Origin: Brasenia schreberi
Taxonomy: Eukaryota > Streptophyta > Magnoliopsida > Nymphaeales > Cabombaceae
Direction of reading: 5' to 3'
DNA length: 64,000 bases
Assembly (NCBI GenBank): GCA_036023115.1
Contig: JAYKKT010000079.1
Coordinates: forward strand, 15,897,501 to 15,961,500
Shown: positions 20,810 through 31,921 of the stretch, piece by piece
Position numbering within the stretch: the first letter of the stretch is position 1
How the letters are laid out: every line of letters starts with the position of its first letter
Notes under the pieces: generated by a model
Databases searched by the model: none
What the model was told of the DNA's origin: nothing
The model's input: only the letters and a program-made list of their open reading frames with translations
Position numbers and translations under genes: made by a program

Positions 20810-20935
20810 AAGCTCACAAGAACCGAGACTAATTGGTTTCAATCCTGTTTTGGTTTTCTCCACTTACAAGATTCGAACTAGAGACCTTGCTTAACGGGAG
20901 CACTTGAACCAACCAAGCGTTGGTAGGATCTAAAT
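20810..20935 (-). mobile_element. SINE-like tRNA-derived element
   Basis: On the minus strand 'ttggttcaagtgctcccg' (A-box-like) and 'tctctagttcgaatcttg' (B-box-like) are spaced as in tRNA-derived SINEs, followed by 'gtggagaaaaccaa'. A related copy is at 63700-63790 on the same strand. Confidence 0.5.
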
Positions 20936-21227
20936 TTTATATACGACTAATTCAGCATGCTGAATTCTTAAGTAATCCAATCTTTTTTCTCGGAAAGACT
21001 TCCTTTTCTCATTAAAATTTGCAGGTGACGCTCACGTTTTTTAGTTTATATGACATCAACACGAATTTAACAAACACAATTCACCACAAGAATTTAACAA
21101 ACACGAATTTGCAGAAACCGGAATTAATCCGGCATCTGATCGGGGCTGGTTTGGTTACGATTCAAGAGTTACCGATTGCAGTTTGAGTTTAGAATAGGTC
21201 ATTTTATTGACAAGCCGCTTTTTAATA

Positions 21228-21512
21228 CAACAACAACAATTAAGCCTTTTCCCATACTAGACGGGGTCGGCTACATGAATTCTTTGTTTTCACATAGTCT
21301 TATCATGTGTCATGTTAGCCGTTAACTCACAATAATCTAGATCATTCTTTATTGTTTCTTTCCAACACTTTTGTGGTTGTCCTCAACCTCTTTTAATACT
21401 TTCAAAATCTAGTTTTTCATACCTTGTTACAGGTACTTCTTTCGATATTTTTTTTATGTATCTAAACTAGCTTAAACGATATTCTCTCATTTTATCCTCT
21501 ATTGGTGCCACA
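21228..21512 (-). mobile_element. RTE LINE 3'-end fragment
   Basis: Starts with the CAA-repeat (TTG tail on the minus strand), followed by the same 3' sequence as the fragment at 1335-1694 and the near-full element at 32366-35535, truncated at its 5' end around the His-Arg-Leu-Arg-Trp coding block. Some divergence shows it is not recent. Confidence 0.85.
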
Positions 21513-22390
21513 CATTTATGAGACATAATTTATGAGTCACTTTCATAGTTAGAATTTTTATGAGATTTATTAACCACTATTATACTAGGAAAAGCCGATG
21601 AATTGTCTAAGGAAGAGAATAATTTTAAAATCAACCCACCCACAATTATAAAAAGAGGTAGTGGCTCATCTCGAGATCACCCGATCATAAGGAAATATCA
21701 TCCAAAGCATCAACTTGTAATCTATTTCATTGCTTTTTCTATTCTGTTTGTCATCTATAAAAAGAGATAGTTCTAATCTTTTGTTTCTTATTCTAAATTT
21801 GGTTTTCTTATATTCACAATGAAACTCACAATTATCAACTTACTAGAAATCTACCATGAGTTTCAATTTGTCAAAAATGATCTCCATTCAGACTTCTTTT
21901 TATTCTCAAACCACTAAAAAGCTCGTTTTCTCTACTTTTTGAGGATAAAGAATCACACAAATCTGAGTTTCAATGACCGGGATACGATGAAAATAATTTA
22001 ATCCTATCAAAGGTACGTGATGTCTAAGTTGACCAAGCATACGTTCATGAGGAAAGGGCATAACTCAGGCAATTTTAGTTAAAATAGCTAAATTTAATTC
22101 TTTGAAAAGGTTTTTATGTCTTCTTTAGCCAATTTTAATTCTTTGAAAAGGTTTTTATGTCTTCTTTTCGATAAATCAAGAATGATGTAAATCAGAGTCG
22201 GAATAGGGGAGTTGTAGCAACAATAAGTAGACCCTATCAAGAGGCATGATATTGACTAGATCCTAATAAGATTAGAAAATTTATTAAAAATCTAATTCCG
22301 AATTTGGGGTGAAGCGACCATTCTACCTCATCTCAATGTAGATCCGCCATTGAGTTCAATACCCAAGTGTACAACAATAACTTGCTTTTT
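21513..22390. other. No gene recognised; one 48-bp direct duplication
   Basis: 'aattctttgaaaaggttttt' with its continuation 'atgtcttctttt' is duplicated at about 22097 and 22138. The 'gtagatccgccattg' word at 22338-22352 resembles the terminus of the hAT-type MITE at 62624-62767. Confidence 0.4.
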
Positions 22391-22391
22391 C

Positions 22392-22612
22392 AACAACAAC
22401 AACTAAGCCTTTTCCCATACTAGATGGGGTGGGCTACATGGATTCTTTGTTTCCACATAACCCTATCATAATTTGTAGAATCCATAGTAGATAAGTCTGA
22501 CAAAATTTTACGGTGACGGTCGGAAGCCTAACACAACCCTCCTCCTTTATCCGGGCTTGGAACCAACCATGCAAGGATAATCTCTTACAAGAGCAGAGAC
22601 CAGCTTGCTTTT
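22392..22612 (-). mobile_element. Bipartite RTE-derived element (5' module joined to 3' end)
   Basis: On the minus strand the first part (about 22612-22470) is the 5' module found at the start of the RTE LINE, coding Lys-Glu-Glu-Gly-Cys-Val-Arg-Leu-Pro-Thr. It is joined directly to the last about 75 bp of the LINE ('gttatgtggaaacaaagaat' to the TTG tail). The entire endonuclease/reverse transcriptase region is absent. A similar join with a different breakpoint is at 50590-50826. Confidence 0.75.
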
Positions 22613-22721
22613 TCATTAAAGGAAAAACACACACACATTCACATGACTGTATCACTCATTACCAACAACACAAGCACAACTAAGCCAAAGAATGTTGGTC
22701 CATATCTAGTAGCCCTTGTGA

Positions 22722-22964
22722 TCACAGGAAGGTGAATAAGAATCCTGAGAAAGCAAACAATGAAATCACAACAGGATGAGGTGCGAACAATGTATGGCCT
22801 ATGTCACCTGCATGGTGGTCTGAGCTATTGCTTGGCGGGGCGTCGGACTTGGGTGCACCGTTAGCTTTGGAAATCAAGTCTTTAGACGCTGAAGAAGTGC
22901 TGACATTAAGGGTGGCAACAAGCAGGATGACCAACAATACCAGTGAAGCCCAAACCTTGGCCAT
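22722..22964 (-). CDS. Small secreted AG-peptide-like protein, copy 6 (80 aa)
   Basis: The signal peptide (residues 1 to about 27) starts Met-Ala-Lys-Val-Trp, has a Leu/Val core and ends Ser-Thr-Ser-Ser-Ala. The mature region has Asn-Gly-Ala-Pro-Lys, Asp-Ala-Pro-Pro-Ser, an Asn-Ser-Ser glycosylation sequon and Asp-His-His. The tail is Leu-Phe-Ala-Pro-His-Pro-Val-Val, then Leu-Phe-Ala-Phe and a hydrophobic end. It is 12-13 aa longer than the other copies, with the extra residues in the middle. Ala-Pro motifs and the hydrophobic end fit a GPI-anchored arabinogalactan-type peptide. It shares the 'ggccatgg' start context and overall layout with copy 5. Confidence 0.7.
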   Translation of the reverse strand: MAKVWASLVLLVILLVATLNVSTSSASKDLISKANGAPKSDAPPSNSSDHHAGDIGHTLFAPHPVVISLFAFSGFLFTFL

Positions 22965-23082
22965 GGAGATAACTAAGAAGAAGATGCTAAATACACAAGA
23001 TGCTTATTTGTTTTCCTTCCTTTTCAACTGCTTGATACAAACTTTATGAATGGTTTATGAGGGAAGAAGTATTAGTATTATT

Positions 23083-23091
23083 CTTATATAG
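23083..23091 (-). promoter_or_regulatory. TATA box of peptide copy 6
   Basis: On the minus strand 'ctatataag' lies about 120 bp before the start codon, the same distance as in the other copies. Confidence 0.55.
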
Positions 23092-23554
23092 CTGCACATA
23101 ACTCAAGAAAAAAAATGGTAGCGATTCTGTCATGTGGAGCATACATCTATTTGTCAACTCAAATAAAAATAGATTAAGTTGAGATTTTAATCTCGCATCA
23201 AGTTCAATCCAATGACTAGGATTTGATGTGAAGCTTGACTTGGCACCCAGAAGCAGACCATTATGGGCTTAAGAGGCTTAGAACCAAGGACCGAGTATTC
23301 ATGAAACCCGAAACAATGGATTCTTGGTGGAGCTAGTTGATGACTAATGAACAATTGGAGACCACCAGAGTAAGCTATTATTGTTTGGATATACGTAACT
23401 AGCCCATTGTAAAATGGGACAGACGCCATGCATGACATATTATAGAGCGTAATAGCGACTAGACCATTTCAACATATGACAGAACATACCGGCGACTAGA
23501 CCATTTCAAATATTGTGCTTTTCAAAGGCAGAAAACTGTGTTCTAAATTGTGAA

Positions 23555-23555
<1 letters not shown>
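23092..23555. other. No gene recognised
   Basis: A short 'gcgactagaccatttcaa' word is duplicated at 23454 and 23491. Nothing else is recognisable. Confidence 0.4.
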
Positions 23556-23557
<2 letters not shown>

Positions 23558-23629
<72 letters not shown>

Positions 23630-23688
23630 ATATATATATATATACATACATATATATATATATGTTATGTATATATATATATATATAG
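23558..23688. repeat. (TA)n/(TATG)n microsatellite
   Basis: About 130 bp of TA with a few TATG and TACA variants. The Tyr/Ile frames on the plus strand are artefacts. Confidence 0.9.
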
Positions 23689-23849
23689 TAATTGAATCCT
23701 ACCCATATTGGCAGTTGTTTATTAATGTTCTCCTATTGCTTTTATGTAGCATGAATTTAATAAAAATATTCTTCGTACCTTTTTAAAGTTCTTTATAAAC
23801 TTTTAAATTTTACTCATGCTACCCAAAGGCAATGAGTGGATAGGTGTCA

Positions 23850-24040
23850 CTATGGTAGGATCCAGTTATATATATGAAAATAGGATATACCTGCCACATC
23901 CAATATATGGCCATTGCTTTTCATAAGCATTAGTATAATTTTAAAAAATTTAAAACTTCTAAAAAACAAAAAAATATTATTACACTCGTGTTCTTTAAAA
24001 GACATGCATAAACAGTGTTAGTGGTAAAGGATCCAATTAC
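23850..24040. mobile_element. MITE-like foldback relic
   Basis: 'gtaggatccagtta' at 23855 faces 'aaaggatccaattact' at 24026 in related form, with an AT-rich core containing 'acactcgtgttcttt'. Similar elements lie at 53960-54240 and 56180-56330. Termini are approximate. Confidence 0.4.
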
Positions 24041-24750
24041 TATCTCTCTCTCTATATAAGATAGGAATGAGGTAATGGCGGAGTATAATCTTAATGTTAA
24101 ATGTCTATTTGATAGAGAATTCTTCTTTTTCTTTTTTTCCTTCTTTCTTTCTTTCTTCTTAAGTTATGAGGTGTTGCTGGTCTAGCTACATTGGAGATCC
24201 TATATCTTTCCTGATAACATTTTTGAGTGGTATGCATGCCCCTCCGGTATCGAACTTGTAACCATCCATTTGAGATTCTTTTGAGTCAAACACCTAGCCA
24301 CAAGAGGCATAGGCCACACAACAATTTTCTTCTAATCACTACTGAACTCTAATTGTGGGGGGCAGAGCTCTCTGTTTTCTCCCTCGAGAAGGGCCACCAT
24401 TGTACAAGAGATTTATTTAGAAAAAATTTATCGAAACTGCCTTTCGAGGGGTTGAAGCAATACAATATAAAATGCAGGTATGACTTATGATAGATTAGAA
24501 TGGTGATTATGAATCCATGTATTGGACCTATCATGTTCTAATTGACATCTAGTTTTGGGTAAACTAGAACCGACAATTTGAAACCGTTGGCTTTAATTTT
24601 CTTGGAACCAAGAACCGGAATCGAACCAGATAGTTGTTGTATAATTAAATTAAGAGAGAGAGTTTTAATGGGCTGACTTTGAAGATCTCACAACGAAATA
24701 GCTACTCAAGCTTTAAACTGAGGTCAAGAGTGTTCATTTTCTGAAGTAAA
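24041..24750. other. No gene recognised; expected 3' exons of the neprosin gene are missing
   Basis: I searched this stretch on the minus strand for the conserved C-terminal half of a neprosin-domain protein (Trp-Trp-Met-Gln-Phe, Trp-Gly-Gly-Glu) and saw none. A short CTTT-rich run lies at 24122-24160. Confidence 0.45.
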
Positions 24751-24754
24751 CAAC

Positions 24755-25520
24755 CTTCCAAATGAGAATGGTGATGTCATATTGGTTTCCTTCGTAAGAT
24801 GAAATGGGCGATATGGATGCTCCAATGGCTATTCTACTGTTCGTCTGAACAAACCCTGAGCAGAGGAGGTTGTAGCATCCTGTTTCTTGGTACGCATCAC
24901 TCTGTAAACCAAATAAAAGGTAAGCAAATATGAATGTGTGTGCGTGAGAGAGAGGGAGAGATCTTGATGTTTGCTAGGAAGAAGCACCAACCGTCCAGTA
25001 TGTGAAGAGCCGTGGCCTATTGTCCCCGTAAAGTTCAGGGCTAACCTGACAAAAAAAATGAGAACTTTTCACTGTTTGTCCCTTTTTGTGAATAAAAATC
25101 AAACCAGGCTGCTTAATAATGGGCCTCATATTGAGGACTTGAGAAGAATCATACCTGCCATCCAGCCTCTATGCTATTGAGGTCAGACCCATCAAAAATT
25201 CCAGACAGAACCCACATTTGTGAGAGGCTGAACTCATTGTCCCCTTCAATGGAAGGATCCCACACATTGATGGTAGCCTTTGCCCCATAAAACTCCCCAC
25301 TTCCAGTGTATGCAATGGCATGCTGCACATAAGATTTTCATGAACATAAAGGGCAAGGATGATCTCCTGCTTGATGAGACTAATGCCTGAGAAAAAAGAA
25401 AACGGGTATCTTTTATAACTTCGTTTGCTTACATACTTCATGTCCGTTGCTGCTAACAACATCTGGGACTTCAATGGATATAGCTGCCGGTTGACTTGGA
25501 TCCATTGGAATCATCACCAT
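24755..25520 (-). CDS. Partial neprosin-domain (DUF239) gene, four exons
   Basis: Four minus-strand exons join in phase 0 through GT-AG introns. Exon A (about 25520-25437) ends Asn-Gly-His-Glu. Exon B (25322-25155, 56 codons) begins His-Ala-Ile-Ala-Tyr and holds [15 protein letters not shown] and Ile-Glu-Ala-Gly-Trp-Gln. Exon C (25045-24992, 18 codons) has Pro-Glu-Leu-Tyr-Gly-Asp and Leu-Phe-Thr-Tyr-Trp-Thr. Exon D (24901-24755, 49 codons) has [10 protein letters not shown] and Gly-Ala-Ser-Ile-Ser-Pro. Order and junctions match plant neprosin/DUF239 proteins, relatives of a secreted glutamic peptidase. The signal peptide/prodomain and the C-terminal half, with the second presumed catalytic Glu, are not found, so this is either a gene fragment or a gene whose ends lie beyond long introns. 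Introns are short; no stops interrupt the exons. Confidence 0.75.
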
Positions 25521-26270
25521 TGTCTAAGGGTGGCAATTTCATGATTCACACTAAAACCCAACATGATTCTACCAAACCTACACGAAATGACTCGACATGA
25601 ACAATGATCTCAAACATGGAAGTAATGGCATTATAAAATCTCAAAAGAAGCAGGGTCCATCCTATGCGGCTTACTTCCATTATACACAGAGATGGCGTGT
25701 TTTATTTGTCTATATAGACATGGCTGATTCTGGTTTTCCTCGAACCAGGAATAGGAAATGAATTGGGAACGGATGGATCCAATTTCAGTTTAGAATCACC
25801 GGTTGAGGTTTGAGTCCTAAGATGCATGAAACTAGAAAATTCATTAAAAATTTTGAAACTTAAATTTTTTTAGAAAAACATGAAAGCAAAGTTCTGGTTG
25901 TAACTCGGTTTTCAGTTTCAAAAAGTAGAATAAAAATTGAACCAGGTGGTGTCAGTCCAATCGGTTCTAATTCCAGTCAGTTCCTGGCTCGCTTCGACTC
26001 CAGTTGAAATCATGAGGCAGGTTCTAATATGGCCTTGTATAGGGGGGCGCGCACACACACACACATATAAATATAGAAGAAATATGTTGCGATCAACTTG
26101 CAAAATTGAAGCTGCAACTTCTTCATGTGGAGGAACCGCAGAAGCGGATTCCTTTTATTTGGTTTAAGCAGCAGGCCACCACGGTCCAAGGGAGATGGAT
26201 ATAAACTAAACTTGCTCGATCTATTACATGACGGCGAAAACTCCAGCCTGTCGGTGAATCTCTGATCAGC
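25521..26270. other. MITE-like relics; no gene
   Basis: 'ctaagggtggcaatttcatg' at 25527 is a MITE-type end. 'gtctatatagacatggctg' at 25710 opens a GGTTCC/ACCGG-rich segment of the dispersed family also seen at 40-240 and 51000-51450. A short (CA)n lies at 26050-26066. Confidence 0.4.
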
Positions 26271-26279
26271 TGTTGTTGA

Positions 26280-26674
26280 GCCTCGGATCAATTGCTGTTG
26301 AGCCTGCCGCTCGCCTGTGTGTGTCGGAGGTACCTATTCGCCTAAGTTGATGCAACGGATTTTCGCGAGGTTCCCACACAGGGGTTTCCCAGGGAGAGGT
26401 TCACAGATCGTCTCACACTCTCTTTTTCTCTATGTGTATGTATATTTCTCTGTGTTTCTAACCTGTAATGGTTGCCTTTTATAAGCAGCCTGCTCCTCCC
26501 TCATCCCGGATATTTCTCCTGTGGCTTCCCTCGTCTGGAGCGTTAACGGGGACGTTATTGGAAATCTCGGTAACGTCCACCATTACAATTCTAACTTATC
26601 TGTTCCAGGCAATGGATTGGATGGCCAGTCCAGCCGTTACTTGAGCTGAGAATGGCCAGACCTTATCTGTAACA
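26280..26674 (-). repeat. 3' LTR of Copia element 1 (outer end approximate)
   Basis: In element orientation the LTR begins 'tgttacagataag' at 26674 directly after the purine-rich 'aagtggaaga'. Copia element 2 has exactly the same junction at 37567. It carries a TATA-like 'cttataaaag' near 26475. The outer end cannot be fixed because no matching 5' LTR was found. Confidence 0.65.
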
Positions 26675-27180
26675 TCTTCCACTTAGCCATTCGAGCCAAG
26701 TGTATCAACATACTGGTTTTCCTCCCATTTTTCAAGGTTTTCCCTAGTTATGTCGTTTCCTGATTACTGTCACAATCAGAACTTATTGTGTGGTTATTTC
26801 CCTACACAATAATTTATCCGTTGTATGGTTATTTACCTATACAACAATCAAACATACCTCAAACCCATGTTACTAACATGTTTTGAGAAGAGATCCTTTG
26901 TTATGCCTTTTGTTAAGGGGTATACCAACATATCTTCTGGTAGTATGTATGAGATGGATATTTCCTTTCTCATAACCATATCATGAATATAGTGTTATTT
27001 TACCATCATATGCTGGCTTTTTGAGCAATCAGCTCCACTCTTAATAAGAATAATTGCTGCATTGTTATCATAATAGATAACTATTGGCTCCTCTGTTATT
27101 TCCAACTTCAAATCTCGTATGAAGCGGCTTATCTAGATAACACTTGTTGTAGCCATACAGCAAGCTACATACTCAGCTTC

Positions 27181-27978
27181 CTATGTATGCAATGCCACAC
27201 AACCCTGTTTCTTACATGCCCAAGAAACAACACCACCTCCAAATAAGAATATTTGTCCCGAGGTTGAGTATCCTACCACTTTCAATTCATCTACTTGAAA
27301 ACACAGTTTCAAGTCCTTTGCTCCTTTCAGATATCTTAAAGTCCTTTTCACAGCTACCCAGTGTTGCCAACTAGGATTACTTTGATATCTACTTATAATA
27401 CCAACAACAAAGCTGATATCAGGACTTTTACATAACATAGCATACATCAAGCTGCAAACAGCTTGTGTATAAGGAACATTAGGCTTATTGTTTCTTTCAC
27501 TGGGATAATCAGCCTTACTCAATTTAACCCCTTTTACAACAGGTGTATCTGCAAACTTATATTCATCCATTTTAAACTTATTGAGGATATAGTCAATATA
27601 TCTCTCGTGACTCAGGCATAAGAGTCTAGATTCTCTATTTCGAGAAATCTTTATTCCCAGGATATAGGATGCTTCCCCCATATCCTTCATTTCTAACTTG
27701 AAATTCAACTATGACTTAGTTTTGATAATCATCTCGTTATCGTTTACAGTCAACAATATGTCATCTACATACAATGACAAGATGACAAAGTGGCTCTCAC
27801 TGTTCCAAACATATACCCAGTGATCAAGTTTGTTAGCTACAAACCTAAGTTCTATAATGACATTTTGAAAAGTCAAATACCATTGGTGAAGTGATTGTTT
27901 TAGGCCATATAGGGATTTTTTCAACCTATATAATTTATCTTCTTGGCCTTCAACCACAAATTCTTCGGGCTGCTGCAT
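27181..27978 (-). pseudogene. Copia 1 reverse transcriptase / RNase H
   Basis: Two frames separated by a stop at about 27709 carry the Tyr-Gly-Leu-Lys-Gln-Ser block, the Tyr-Val-Asp-Asp catalytic box (Leu-Tyr-Val-Asp-Asp-Ile-Leu), Met-Gly-Glu-Ala-Ser-Tyr-Ile-Leu-Gly-Ile and Leu-Arg-Tyr-Leu-Lys-Gly. The RNase H part continues downstream to about 26950 with Tyr-Tyr-Asp-Asn-Asn-Ala-Ala. The catalytic Asp pair is intact but the frame is not. Confidence 0.85.
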
Positions 27979-28900
27979 GTATATGGTTTCTTATAAATCT
28001 CCATTTAGAAAAGTTGTCTTTACATCTAACTGATGTAAATTCAAATCATAGTATGCAGATATTGTCAAGATTATATGTATGGATGCAAATTTCGTAATTG
28101 AGAAATATGTCTCAACATAATCTATTCCCTCTTTTTGCGAAAACCCTTTGCAACCAACCTCACTTTAAACTTATTGATTGTACCATCGACCTTTTATTCT
28201 TTTTCAGAACCCATTTACAGCCTATAGCTTTTCTTTCTTTTGGCAAATCAATCAATTCTCATACTTTGTTTTCTCAATGAATTCAATTTCCTCATCCATG
28301 GCTTTCTCCCAGTCTGTCGCTTTTGATGAGTTCATTGTTTGCTGATAAGTAAAGTTATCAGTCAACTCATCTAAGTCTTCCGAATGACATACTTCTTCTA
28401 CAAAATAAGTGTGATAATCTTTTAAGTAGGAAAGAGTGGCTCTTGGCCTTTTATGTCCACTTAAGGTATCGATAGTTTCAAGAAGATCTTTTATGGGCTT
28501 AAAAGATGATTGGTCTAAGTCTACCAAATTATCAACACATTGTTCATTGTTTTCTAAGAATTTAACTTATTTGTTTTCAATAAGTCCATGGTCCTTATGA
28601 TAAAACCGATATCATTTTGAACCTTTGGGATATCCAATAAATATACATCTCAAGGACCTACTATCTAGCTTATCTCTAGATTGATCAAGGATCTTAACAT
28701 GTGCAACGGATCCTCACCTCCTTAGATGACCTAGGTTAGGTTTTCTTCCAAACCACATCTCATATGGTGTAGTGAATATAACCTTACATGATACTCTATT
28801 GAGTATGCAAACTGTTGTACTTACTGCTTCTCCCCAAAATACCCTTCGAAGAGAGGCATCGATTAACATTGACCTTGTATCTTTCAGCTACGCCATTTTG

Positions 28901-29722
28901 CTAAGGTGTTCTGGGCATGGTATTATATTTTGTAATACCAAAGTCTTTGCAAAATTCTAAGAATTTTGTTGAGATATATTCACGTCCTCTGTCTGATCTT
29001 AAGACTTTGATTAAATGCCCTAATTGATTTTCCACTTCTTGATTATATTCTTTAAAAGCATCAAGTACCTCAGAATTATATGTCAAAAGATATAGATACA
29101 TATATCTAGAGTAATGATCGAAAAAGGTTATAAAATAACCATTTCCCTGATGTGTCTTTACTCTAAAAAGTCCATATAAGTCTGTGTGAATAACTTCCAA
29201 CAGTGTTGTTGCCCTTGTTGTTTTTTTGGAAAAAAAATTTCTCGTCATTTTTCCTTGTATACAAGCTTCACACTTGTTGAAAGCATTTTCCTCAAATCCA
29301 TGCAATAAGTTAAAGTTGGATAATTTTCTCAACTTTTTCAAACTTATATGTCCTAGGCGTTTATGCCACATATTCACATCAATAGTAAAGGCACTCTCAA
29401 TATAAGCAGAAGATGCATTATTTTCATTATCACAAAATTTAAACAGTCCTTGTTCTACGTCAAATTTTCTAGAGAATAAAATTCTCTCATGCTTACCCAT
29501 AGTCATCTTGTTAGGAATAAACCTAACCTCAAAACCTTTCTTTACTAAGGCAGGGACTGAGATCAGATTGTGCCTTATAGATAGCACAATTAACACGTCG
29601 GTCAATACAATTGGTTTGTCTTGTACATGTATCTTGAAGGATCCAATACTCATAACATTTGAGAATGTACTATTTCTCATATAAACTCGATGTTCCCCAA
29701 GTTTATATTCCTTCATATCCAT
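28901..29722 (-). pseudogene. Copia 1 GAG-pre-integrase and integrase
   Basis: A 273-codon open segment holds the pre-integrase motif Met-Trp-His-Lys-Arg-Leu-Gly-His, the zinc-binding Cys-Glu-Ala-Cys, and integrase core motifs His-Thr-Asp-Leu-Tyr-Gly and Arg-Ser-Asp-Arg-Gly-Arg-Glu-Tyr, which provide the first two catalytic Asp. It stops at Thr-Met-Pro-Arg-Thr-Pro, where a complete element would read on to the Glu of the D,D,E triad. Confidence 0.85.
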
Positions 29723-30450
29723 TGCCCCTTCCTTGGTCTTCGAGAAGTGTCATGTAGCTTCTCAGTCTATCCACTAACCTGTCACTAGGCGGTCCAAATA
29801 TAGGCATTTCGAAATTACGCAGATTATGTTCTGCTTCTCTGACTGTCCATGTTGTGGGTTATTTTCTTCACTTTTCTTGTTACGGGAATCCCTCTTATAG
29901 TGTCCTATCTTTTCACAGTTGAAACACTTGATCTAAGAAGCGGTTTCCTGCGATTTCTTAAAAGCCAAACTTCTTATTTGGTTTTTTCTTCTGGTTGGTT
30001 TTGGAGCTAGACGCTAACTCATTCTATACTAATAGCAATTTTTCTTTCTTGTTTTTGAGCATATGTTCTTGCTCTATTGCTAGTTTAAGGGACAACTCAA
30101 AAAGGTTAATCTCAGGGCCTAATCTTAAAGTAGTGGTGACCATGTTCCATGATGGGGTAGATTGTTCAGTATTGTTGATATCTGCATCGGTTCAGGGATG
30201 ACTGATTTTGCTACAACTAAGTCTCTAGCCATTATCAGCATGTGGTTTACATGCTCAACTACATTGTCTTATTCCTTCATTTTGAAGGAGTTATACTTTT
30301 GTAGTAACAACTGCACATGCAATTTTGCATTTGTATCATATTTAGCTTTTATTGAGTCAAACAGCTCTTTAGCGGTCTCATATTCTTCAAAGACCCTGAT
30401 CAAGTCATCCTAGCGGTTTGTGACTGCCTCGGATAGTAGACTAAAAAGTT

Positions 30451-31035
30451 TTTTTTGAGCGATTTTCTTTATTTATAATTCTGCCATTACATAAAATTAC
30501 AAAATTGTACAGAAATTTTCAAGTAAAAAGACTATTTTGCCCTTATTATGCAAAAAGTTTGTTTTACCCTCTAGCAGTTTGTGAAATTTATGAAATACCA
30601 AGCTATCATTTTATGTTTATGCCCTTCTCGGTTGAGATAATTTCAGTTCTGCCATTCAATCAAAAGATAGGATGGCTCTTGTACTTTTGAAAAATTAAGT
30701 CTTAGGGTTAAAATTATAGTTTTAACCTCGACCTTTAATGAATTTTATAGAAATACCAAAGAGTAATTTTATAATTTTATCCTTAGGCTTTTTAAAAAAT
30801 TTCAAAAGAGGATAGATAGTTAAAATTACTGATTTACCCTTGGTATTATTTACGGGATACAAAGGCAAAAATTCGTTGGGAAAATTTCAAATTTGTCCCA
30901 AGGAGCTTATGAAATTATCGTCGATTTACTTTTATGATATTATGCATCGTTCTAACATTATTCCTGTTATGTATGCTCTTTGTTTTATATTTTTTTCCTT
31001 TTAGACCGTTTGATTATTATTATTGTCAAACACAT
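30451..31035. other. AT-rich spacer between head-to-head Copia elements
   Basis: It separates the gag 5' ends of the two Copia elements. No LTR sequence matching 26280-26674 or 37567-37985 is seen here, and no gene. It may be an unrelated insertion, or the residue of deleted 5' LTRs. Confidence 0.5.
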
Positions 31036-31159
31036 AAAAATGAGCTCTAGGATATATGTGTCTGAGTTTGTAAAAACCGAGAAGTTGAATGGTCTTAACT
31101 TCCAAACATGAAAGAGGAGAATCTCACTGGCTCTAACACTTAAAGGTGTTGAGTAAGTA

Positions 31160-31760
31160 TTGAAAGAAACTATGCATTCTTCATCCCCAGACTCAAGTGA
31201 GCAAAAAGTAGAAATGTATAAAACATTTCTAAAAGATGACACTATAGCAAGGACAAACATGTTAACCTACATGGAGGATGACTTAATAAGGGTCTTCGAA
31301 GGAAATAATGTAGTAGAGCATGTAAACCATATGTTGGTAATAGTTAGGGATTTAGTCGTAGCAAAATCAGTTATCGCAGAACAGATGCAGATATCTACTA
31401 TACTAAACAGTCTACCCCCGACATGGAACATGGTCATCATTGCCCTTAGATTAGGGCATGAAATTAACCTTTCTAAGTTGCTTCCGAAACTAACAATAGA
31501 GTAAGAACACATGGTCAAAAACAAGAAAGAAAAGTTGCTAGTAGTGCAAGATGAGATAGTGTCTAGCTCCAAAACCAACTAGAAGAAAAATAAACTAAAC
31601 AAGAAGTTTGGCAAGAATAACAAGAAAGGCGATCAAAATTTTAAGAAATCGCAAGAAACTGCTTCTTGGGTCAAGTGTTTCAACTGTGGTAAGATGAGAC
31701 ACTACAAAAGAGACTATCGCAATAAGAAAGGTAGAAGAAATAACCCACAACGCGAACAGT
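31160..31760 (+). pseudogene. Copia 2 gag
   Basis: Contains Asn-Val-Val-Glu-His-Val-Asn-His-Met-Leu and Ile-Ser-Thr-Ile-Leu-Asn-Ser-Leu-Pro-Pro-Thr-Trp of the UBN2/retrotransposon gag domain, then Lys-rich sequence and the zinc knuckle Cys-Phe-Asn-Cys-Gly-Lys. The conserved His and final Cys positions are degraded: the last is Tyr. Internal deletion relative to element 1, plus stops at 31502 and later. Confidence 0.8.
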
Positions 31761-31921
31761 CGAAAAAGTAAGATATAATCTGCATGATTTTAGAATGCTT
31801 GTATATTGACCGCCCAATGACAGGTTGGTGGATAGATTCAGGAGCTACGCAGCACATCTCAAAGACCAAGGAAGGGACAATAGATCTGAAGGAATACAAA
31901 CCTTAAGAACATCGAGTCTAT

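Larger units (their letters stand above)
26675..30450 (-). mobile_element. Copia-type LTR retrotransposon 1 (defective)
   Basis: Read on the minus strand from 30450, the order is gag (UBN2-like block near 30415-30120 and a CCHC zinc knuckle with Cys-Glu/Gly-Lys-x-Gly-His near 29930-29900), GAG-pre-integrase and integrase (29722-28901), the linker (28527-28252), reverse transcriptase (27978-27430) and RNase H (27180-26950). This is the Copia order with integrase before reverse transcriptase. Stops and frameshifts break every domain, and no 5' LTR is seen above 30450. It is related closely enough to element 2 to be aligned domain by domain. Confidence 0.85.

Noticed and set aside
24041..24750. 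Missing C-terminal neprosin exons
   Set aside because: Looked for the Trp-Trp-Met-Gln and Trp-Gly-Gly-Glu coding blocks on the minus strand and found none.
29995..31578. Frames antisense to Copia gag
   Set aside because: They are the opposite strand of gag coding sequence in elements 1 and 2.
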